Assembly (NCBI RefSeq): GCF_000004195.4
Contig: NC_030680.2
Coordinates: forward strand, 146,090,545 to 146,154,544
Reading direction: 5' to 3'
DNA from: Xenopus tropicalis
Taxonomy: Eukaryota > Chordata > Amphibia > Anura > Pipidae
Length of the DNA stretch: 64,000 bases
Below are positions 57,691 to 64,000 of the stretch, piece by piece. The notes below the pieces were generated by a model. It did not search any database, had not been told where the DNA came from, and was given only the letters and a program-made list of their open reading frames with translations. Position 1 is the stretch's first letter. Each line of letters opens with the position of its first letter. A program made the position numbers and the translations under genes.

Positions 57691-58807
57691 TAAGGCTTTA
57701 CTGCGGACGCTGCAATAACCGATAAGGATCTGATGTGCATTTCCGACCCCTAGGGGAATCCATTTGGAAGACACTGGGACAGTCTTTCGTGCTTAGGCAG
57801 ATGATACTTGGCCGCCTCCTCTCGTTCCCACGAACCATCAGAGTGCAGCCTTTGTAAAGGCTAAGGCCCTGGCTAAGATTTCTGTCTGGAAAAGAAACAG
57901 CTGGCTCATGTAAAACAGGACAAGATAGCCGTCGTTCGGGTTGTCTGGCGAGAAGACTGCAGCGAGGTAGCTAATTAATAGTCATGGGCGGTGAGCTTTC
58001 CGAATTGACACATAGCCTTGTATTGCTTCTCTGCTGCAGTAGGTGATACGGGCAGGATATATTGCTCCGCTTCTCTGCTCTGCATGCCAATGTGATCAAC
58101 ACTAAAGACTCTTCAGAAGGAGATTTAACACTCCCATAAGGTATTGTCCAGAGGAGGGCCTGCTCGGTCTTTTGCTGGTTACAAGGTCTCCTTGGGATAC
58201 CAATAAAATCCAGATGGTCATAAATCTGCCCTGAACTTCCTTCCTCTCTGCCCAAAGAACAGTGCACTGGCTACATGTTCCAGAGCATCCAAACTCCTTT
58301 ACATTTCCCCTTATCTCTGATGGATACCATTTTATTGTATCATCATATCCTGAAATACCTGCTCTTTCATGAAGACCTAGACCCATGTAGGAGCAAAGCC
58401 AACAAACCATCTCTACTCAGCTCATGAAACCCTTTTGATACAAGTCTGGGTCAAGTTGGCTCATTGCACTGGGGTTTAGCTCAAGCCTCCCGCAGGCTAT
58501 TACTTCAGTTCTTGGCTACCACTTACACCCGTGGCTAGTTCTTTATTCAACCTGTGTCAAAGTCACAACTGTCGGAAAAACAACCATCTCAGTAAGAAAT
58601 ATATCAAGTCCCCAACATCTTTATCCCAGCCCCTAATCTTGAAGGGAGCTACAACCCCCAGTTTAATGAACGTCAGGTCCTAATATTACTTATCAATCTC
58701 TGCTGCTACGGAGCTTGTGTTGAGCTTTTTTTGGAGCTACAGCTGACTACAGTTAGGCAGCATTGACCTATTCTGCCCATACTGATATCTCTCAATATGA
58801 CACAATA
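57691..58807. other. No gene seen
   Basis: Reverse frames of 98 and 102 codons overlap at 57971-58410 with no recognised domain. Unassigned. Confidence 0.3.
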
Positions 58808-58809
58808 TA

Positions 58810-59663
58810 CAGGTATAGGACCCGTTATTGAGAATGCACAGGACCAAGGGTATTCCGGATAAGGGGTCTTTCTGTAATTTGGATCTCCATACCTTAAGTC
58901 TACTAAAAAATTCATAAAACATTAAACCCAATAGTATTGGTTTGCCCCCAATAAGGGGTAATTATATCTTAGTTGGAATCAAGTACAGGTACTGTTTTAT
59001 TATTACAGAGAAAAGGGAATCATTTAACCATTAAATAAACCCAATAGGGCTGTTCTGCCCCAATAAGGGGTAATTATATCTTAGTTGGGATCAAGTACAG
59101 GTACTGTTTTATTATTACAGAGAAAAGGGAATCATTTAACCATGAAATAAACCCAATAGGACTGTTCTGCCCCAATAAGGGGTAATTATATCTTAGTTGG
59201 GATCAAGTACAGGTACTGTTTTATTATTACAGAGAAAAGGGAATCATTTAACCATAAAATAAACCCAATAGGGCTGTTCTGCCCCAATAAGGGGTAATTA
59301 TATCTTAGTTGGGATCAAGTACAGGTACTGTTTTATTTTTACAGAGAAAAGGGAATCATTTAACCATTAAATAAACCCAATAGGGCTGTTCTGCCCCAAT
59401 AAGGGGTAATTATATCTTAGTTGGGATCAAGTACAGGTACTGTTTTATTTTTACAGAGAAAAGGGAATCATTTAACCATTAAATAAACCCAATAGGGCTG
59501 TTCTGCCCCCAATAAGGGGTAATTATATCTTAGTTGGGATCAAGTACAGGTACTGTTTTATTATTACAGAGAAAAAGGGAATCAGTTTTAAAATTTGGAA
59601 TTATTTGATTACAATGGAGTCTATGGGAAACAAGCTTTCCCTAATTCGGAGATCCCATACCTG
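58810..59663 (-). mobile_element. Satellite-A MITE, locus 8 (complete)
   Basis: TA (58808-58809), terminus CAGGTATAGGACCCGTTATT, then 'ccataccttaagtctact', about six 112-113 bp monomers in reverse orientation, the subterminal 'tggagtctatgggaaacaag', and terminus 'ggagatcccatacctg' followed by TA. Both TA flanks are intact. 854 bp. Confidence 0.94.
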
Positions 59664-59665
59664 TA

Positions 59666-61294
59666 CTAATCATTATCCTCAAAGTCTCATTGGTGCAAAT
59701 GGAATACAAGTTAAGCCACTATCCCACATCTGTTACCAGAAGCTGAACAATCCATCAGAGCCAATTGTGGATCTGTTGCCAACTACACAACACACACGGG
59801 ATCAGTTATTCTACGAGGGTCACGCCTGGCCCGTATTTTAGAGATTTCCTTTGACTCCCAACACCGTACATCACAATTTTCGTCATGAATACACAGCCAA
59901 TCAAAGAGTTCTACAGGATAGTAGAGAACCTGGGAATCAATGTAGGATGAAGTGGAGGTTCCCTAGACGCCCAAAGGGTCATGTGGTTAAGCTGAGCGAG
60001 GAGAACGCGGATAGGCGCATACAAACCCACGCCTTGGAATAGGCCTCAGCCAATCATGTCACGGACCTGGCAAACTATTTAGAACTTTTTCCTCATTTGT
60101 GGTAGATGCTTCCCACAGATATATGCGACGATGGCACAATCTCCCCCTTCCCATCACAACGGCTAAATCCGTGACCTAAAGATCTGCCTTGAGGAATCTC
60201 TACCTGCAACGGGATGCAGATCCCCTGCAGCAAAACCATTTCAGACAAGCGAACTCCCTGCTGCTTCTACCAGAGACTGCCGTAACCAATTACATTGATG
60301 CAGCACAAATCATTCACGTAAACTGCTCGGCATTTAGCCTCCTCTATTTCCGCAGGCGTGAACTCGCTGTGCTACCGCGGAATGAAAAGACACGAAGCCA
60401 AAATAATTGCCGACGTACAACAGGGGCACACGTGCCGCACAGTGCATCTAGGATTAAAGCATATATTGTCTATTAGAGTTATTTTAACCAGTTGGGTACT
60501 ATCAAGACACTCACACACAGTCCCCCCCATACAAACATTATACATAGGGGTTTAGGGATGGAGAATAAAGCGGATTTGTGCTGACGGAGCAAACCAGAAT
60601 TATCTCCAAATGTAATTTTGCCTGTTTTTATTACCTGCTCAGCATAGACAAAATATTCCGAAATCAGAGGCCTAATCTCCATCTCAAGGCGGCACACTGA
60701 TCTCGGGCGCATACTCAGCACAAATATCCGAGATGACCTAGAATAATCTCATGAGAGGCTTCGATTTTTATTTTTTTTCTCTCAGCAAGTTGCTCATGAT
60801 AGAATATAAAAGCTCTGAAATGACAAATGGTTGTGTTTGCTCATTAATTCCTGCATTTACTTTCTGACCCAAATAGCCCAAATTTACACCAGCAACATGC
60901 TGTGAATAGAGATATTAGAAAGATGCCATCGGGGAGACTGAAATGAAGCTTTGACCCTCGAGGCACTGAAACGGTCTATAGGTCAATAGGGAACACTGGT
61001 AACGGAGATAGAAGGCACCGGAGATGAGGTTAGGTTGTAAAGGTACTAAGGTTGCTTAATAGGATCTAGAGGCCAGGGAATGGTACCAGAAAACAGGTGG
61101 CACTTGTGCTCTTGAGATATTGGAAAAGTGTTGATGGGGCCTAAAAGAAAATGGCTAGAGAGGAAGCTAGAGATACAAGAGGTTTCTAGAGAGGCCACCT
61201 ACTTTCCACAACCATATAATGGGTACTAGGCACAGCTAAAGTCAAAGAAAGAGCTAAGAGAGCACCACCAAACACTGTAACAGAGAAAGTGTTG
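59666..61294. other. No gene seen
   Basis: No recognised repeat; several short frames (59605-60555) without domains. 60160-60480 and 60740-60850 are single-copy-looking. Confidence 0.3.
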
Positions 61295-61495
61295 AGGTGG
61301 CCATACACAGGCAGATTTAAGATGCCGATTCGAGCTCTTCAGATCGATTCGGCAGCTTATCTGCCCATGTAAAGGGCCCCCCAATGGGCAGACGTTAATC
61401 GGGGTGGGTTTGATTCAGATTGATTGACTGATTGATTTGGATTAATGACCACATAGGCTCACTGATGCACCCTGATGGCCAGTATCCCCATTGTT
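61295..61495 (+). mobile_element. Diverged PIF/Harbinger-like MITE, one end
   Basis: Starts 'aggtggccatacacaggcag' and contains 'cgattcggcagcttatctgc' as in other copies, then decays ('gattgactgattgatttgg'). No right terminus is identified. Confidence 0.6.
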
Positions 61496-61529
61496 TTGAT
61501 CCAATCAGCCTGATATTGCATGTCCAGTA

Positions 61530-61725
61530 GCACTTTCTTCTCTGGTCTCTAATGCTACAAACCAAGTAGGAAGGGTGGCACGGAATTCTAACAGGCTGGA
61601 AGTATTGCTCTGATAATGCCTCCTGGTTGCAAGCCCCAGGGACCATCTACAAAAAAAGAGATTAGAAAGCCCAATCCATAGTGACATATTAGAAAGCCCA
61701 ATCCCTACATGCTGGCGAGTAAAAA
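61530..61725 (+). repeat. Duplicated segment, unoccupied copy
   Basis: 'aatgctacaaaccaag', 'ggaagggtgg', 'ctaacaggctggaag' and 'gataatgcctcctggtt' recur at 63250-63291 and 63874-63930 around an inserted element. This copy has only 'cacggaatt' between the two halves, so it approximates the site before insertion. Confidence 0.8.
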
Positions 61726-62118
61726 AAGAGAAAGAGATGCCTTCAGGTCCTAGTAAGTTAAGGTAAGGTTTGCCACCTTCTTTTCTCCTCTTCTGGTCCT
61801 GATAAAGATGATAGGGAAAATGGCAGATGATGAGCCAGAGGGTGTATAGGGGCAAAGTGGTTCCATGGGGGGGGGGGGGGGGGGCAATGATGTAATGGCC
61901 GGTGACTGGCCCTATTTTTGGACTGGAGAATGCCCAGGTAGAGTAGACATTCTTATACCAAGGTCACCAAACAAGTGGATTTTCATATGTAAGGCCAGTT
62001 GCCAGCTTTAGAGTATGGCCCTATGCTATGGGAGCCTTGGTATCACTCTTCATAAATCCAGGGCACTCAAGGGGGAATCAACATAAAAGTGGGTAAGGTG
62101 CTGTGTGTTCCTTTAAGC
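61726..62118. other. No gene seen; 18-bp G run
   Basis: G run at 61867-61884. Unassigned. Confidence 0.3.
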
Positions 62119-62425
62119 CAGTGATCCCCAACCAGTGGCTCAGGGGCAACATGTTGCTCCCCAACCCCTTGGATGTTGCTCTCAGTGCCCCCAAACCAGG
62201 CAGTTATTTTTGAATTCCTGACTTGGGGGCAAGTTTTGGTTGTATAAAAACAAGATTTCCTACCAAATAAACCCCCCTGTAAGCTGATAGGGTGCATAGA
62301 GGCCCCTAATAGCCAATCACAGCCCTTATTTGGCTCCTCCATGAACTTTTATGGTGCTTGTGTTGCTCTCCAAGTCCTTTTACATCTGACTGTGGCTCAC
62401 GAGTAAGAACGGTTGGGGATCCCTA
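62119..62425 (+). mobile_element. hAT MITE (CAGTGATCCCCAACC family), copy 4
   Basis: Starts CAGTGATCCCCAACCAGTGG, ends 'ggttggggatcccta' (terminal G mutated to A). Flanks ctttaagc and ccttaagc agree 7/8. Confidence 0.9.
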
Positions 62426-62433
62426 CCTTAAGC

Positions 62434-63249
62434 TATGAATATTCTTTAGGTCCACAACAATCAATCAGTCGGTGAGAGTTTTACTCCCATTTTCACCAGC
62501 TGGCATTTAGTCCTTACTTCATCAGGGAGGGATAAATAGAAACTTGGTAACAAAAGCAATAGAAAAATCTAACATATCTTTATTTTCCCCTCCTTACTGA
62601 CTCTGGTCTGGAAGAAATTTGCTGGTTGGAAGAAACAAAGATAGATCTGCGGTATTATGGGATCACATACCAGAGCTCAGTACAGTAAACAAAGGATGGG
62701 GTGACACATTCGTTTTGGAGTTTAACTTTCCCTTTCCTGTATAATCTCTCAAATTATCTTATAAAATCCCATGTTTCATCATCCATGAACTTGCTAAATT
62801 CCCCTCTCTGTCCTGTCTCTGCGGGATGCGATCAACACGGATTTTGTTTCCGTTATTTGTTTGAATGTCTAATCTAGATGTAGAAGTCGAGATGACGGCC
62901 TCGGCAAAGTGCTGCGAGATTGACACTAATACTTATCTCCGTTTTCTGCGAAACCCAAATACCTTTGACACATCTCCCCGGGGGATACGGAAAATAAATC
63001 TGAAGTCTCTGATCCAGAGAGTGGGAAAAAAATGAGCCTTAATTACAGACCAGGTACGATATTTAATTCTTCTCTCACTCTATTGGCAATGGTATTTTTT
63101 TTAATGATTTACATAGTATTCCTGGTATTTTTCAATGTTTACAATAAATAAAATAACAGCATCCCTGGCATTCCACTATGCTATTAGTCGTGTTAGTAGA
63201 AAACCACCCAAAATCCCCCATTTGCTCCGTCGCACTCTCTCCTTTGGTT
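62434..63249. other. Single-copy stretch; possible conserved non-coding sequence
   Basis: 62790-63055 is single-copy-looking ('gcgagattgacactaatac', 'gagccttaattacagacc') with TAAT cores. No gene is supported. Confidence 0.35.
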
Positions 63250-63291
63250 GCTAATGCTACAAACCAAGCCGGAAGGGTGGGCAGTGTCGGA

Positions 63292-63870
63292 CTGGCCCAG
63301 CAGGATACCAGAAAACTCCCGGTGGGCCCAGGTGTAAGTGGGCCCCCCTGCTCCTGAGCATTTGGCCTGTTTCATGGTCATTCCCTATTTCTGAATGGGA
63401 ACAAATAGGAAAAAAAATGGAAGTCTAGATGCTAGTGTGTAATTAAAAATCATAGGAGAATAAATATGTTGAGTGAGAAGAGTAGGAACAATATTTTAGG
63501 GCAGGGATCCCCAACCTTTCTTACTCATTAGCCACAGTCAAATGTAAAAAGACTTGGGGAGCAACACAAGCACCATAAAAGTTCATGGAGGAGCCAAATT
63601 AGGGCTATGATTGGCTATTAGGGGCCTCTATGCACCCTATCAGCTTACAGGGTCTTTATTTGGTAGGAAATCTTGTTTTTATTCAACCAAAACTTGCCCC
63701 CAAGTCAGGAATTCGAAAATAACTCCCTGGTTTGGGGGCACTGAGAGCAACACCCAAGGGGTTGGGGAGCAAAATATTGGTCACGAGCCACTGGTTGGGG
63801 TTCACTGTTAGAGAGTGGTCCCATAGTTTAAGGTTTTCAGGTGGGCCTCTGGGGTTCCAGTCCGACACTG
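63292..63870. mobile_element. CAGTGTCGGACTGG element split by a nested hAT MITE
   Basis: Perfect 14-bp inverted ends: 'cagtgtcggactgg' at 63292 and 'ccagtccgacactg' ending at 63870. Internal 'cccggtgggcccagg' and 'ggtgggcctctgggg' are typical of an abundant frog hAT-like element. It is inserted in the duplicated segment also seen at 61.5 kb, and is itself interrupted at 63502-63807. No clear 8-bp target duplication; a few bases of the site seem lost. Confidence 0.8.
63502..63807 (-). mobile_element. hAT MITE (CAGTGATCCCCAACC family), copy 5, nested
   Basis: Starts 'cagggatccccaacctttct' and ends 'ctggttggggttcactg', lying wholly inside the CAGTGTCGGACTGG element. Flanks ttttaggg and ttagagag agree only 5/8, so the target duplication is weak. 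Confidence 0.85.
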
Positions 63871-64000
63871 ATCTTAACAGGCTGGAAGCATTGCTTTGTT
63901 CCGATAATGCCTCCTGGTTTCCACAGAAAAGTAATAGATCAGAAGACCCAATACATAGTGATAGATTAGAAAGCCAAATTCCTACATACGGGTAAGTAAA
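63871..64000 (+). repeat. Second half of the duplicated segment, continuing past the window
   Basis: 'aacaggctggaagcattgct', 'gataatgcctcctggtttcc' and 'gatagattagaaagcc' match 61589-61720. The window ends within it. Confidence 0.75.

Overview
This is non-coding vertebrate DNA, almost certainly from a clawed frog (Xenopus, probably X. tropicalis). The case rests on many frog-typical interspersed elements. These include T2/Kolobok-type MITEs with TTAA targets, a TA-flanked MITE that carries a 112-bp satellite and looks like the described Xenopus family miDNA4 (from memory), several hAT MITE families with 8-bp target duplications, PIF/Harbinger-like MITEs with TAA/TTA targets, two SPIN-type hAT MITEs, and L2/CR1-type LINE tails. 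I find no intact protein-coding gene, no convincing exon and no functional RNA gene. Every long open frame that I checked lies in a tandem array or a transposon relic.

The dominant feature is tandem repetition. By summing my coordinates, about 24 kb (over a third of the window) is minisatellite or microsatellite. Families: A, 112 bp, inside a TA-flanked MITE, 8 loci (5.1, 13.7, 17.2, 23.0, 36.7, 38.4, 43.3, 58.8 kb); B, 104 bp, 3 loci (7.4, 13.0, 30.7 kb); C, 51 bp, an L2-tail-like monomer, 2 loci (10.9, 40.1 kb); D, 135 bp, 3 loci (15.1, 26.1, 28.1 kb); E, 94 bp, 2 loci (10.0, 41.8 kb); F, 130 bp (9.3 kb); G, about 50 bp, inside a Tc1-like transposase pseudogene (3.1-4.1 kb); a 23-bp GC-rich array (25.2 kb); a 22-bp array in a MITE-like element (48.5 kb); a 49-bp array (49.9-51.3 kb); longer irregular arrays at 34.3-35.7 and 52.5-53.7 kb; a 452-bp tandem duplication at 54.6-55.4 kb; and a 1.24-kb (GA)/(GAAA) purine tract at 20.9-22.2 kb.

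Layout: 0.7-1.4 kb holds a Harbinger-like MITE nested in a hAT MITE, both with target duplications. 3.0-4.5 kb is the Tc1-like relic with its array. 5-17 kb is a dense series of arrays broken by short single-copy stretches. 19-26 kb has a Kolobok-like element, the purine tract, a complete 112-bp-satellite MITE and a SPIN MITE. 26-44 kb repeats the same array families, mostly in the opposite orientation to those in 5-17 kb. 45-49 kb is a cluster of short DNA transposons with clean target duplications. 50-64 kb contains further arrays, hAT MITEs and a nested hAT insertion with an unoccupied paralogous site nearby.

Between the repeats lie single-copy stretches, several locally CpG- and TAAT-rich (about 6.96-7.40, 10.53-10.85, 27.4-28.0, 33.7-34.3, 39.5-39.8, 43.0-43.3, 49.0-49.3, 62.8-63.05 kb). 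They could be conserved regulatory elements of a gene desert, but only comparative alignment can tell. The main biological story is repeated, independent amplification of internal segments of transposable elements into minisatellites.
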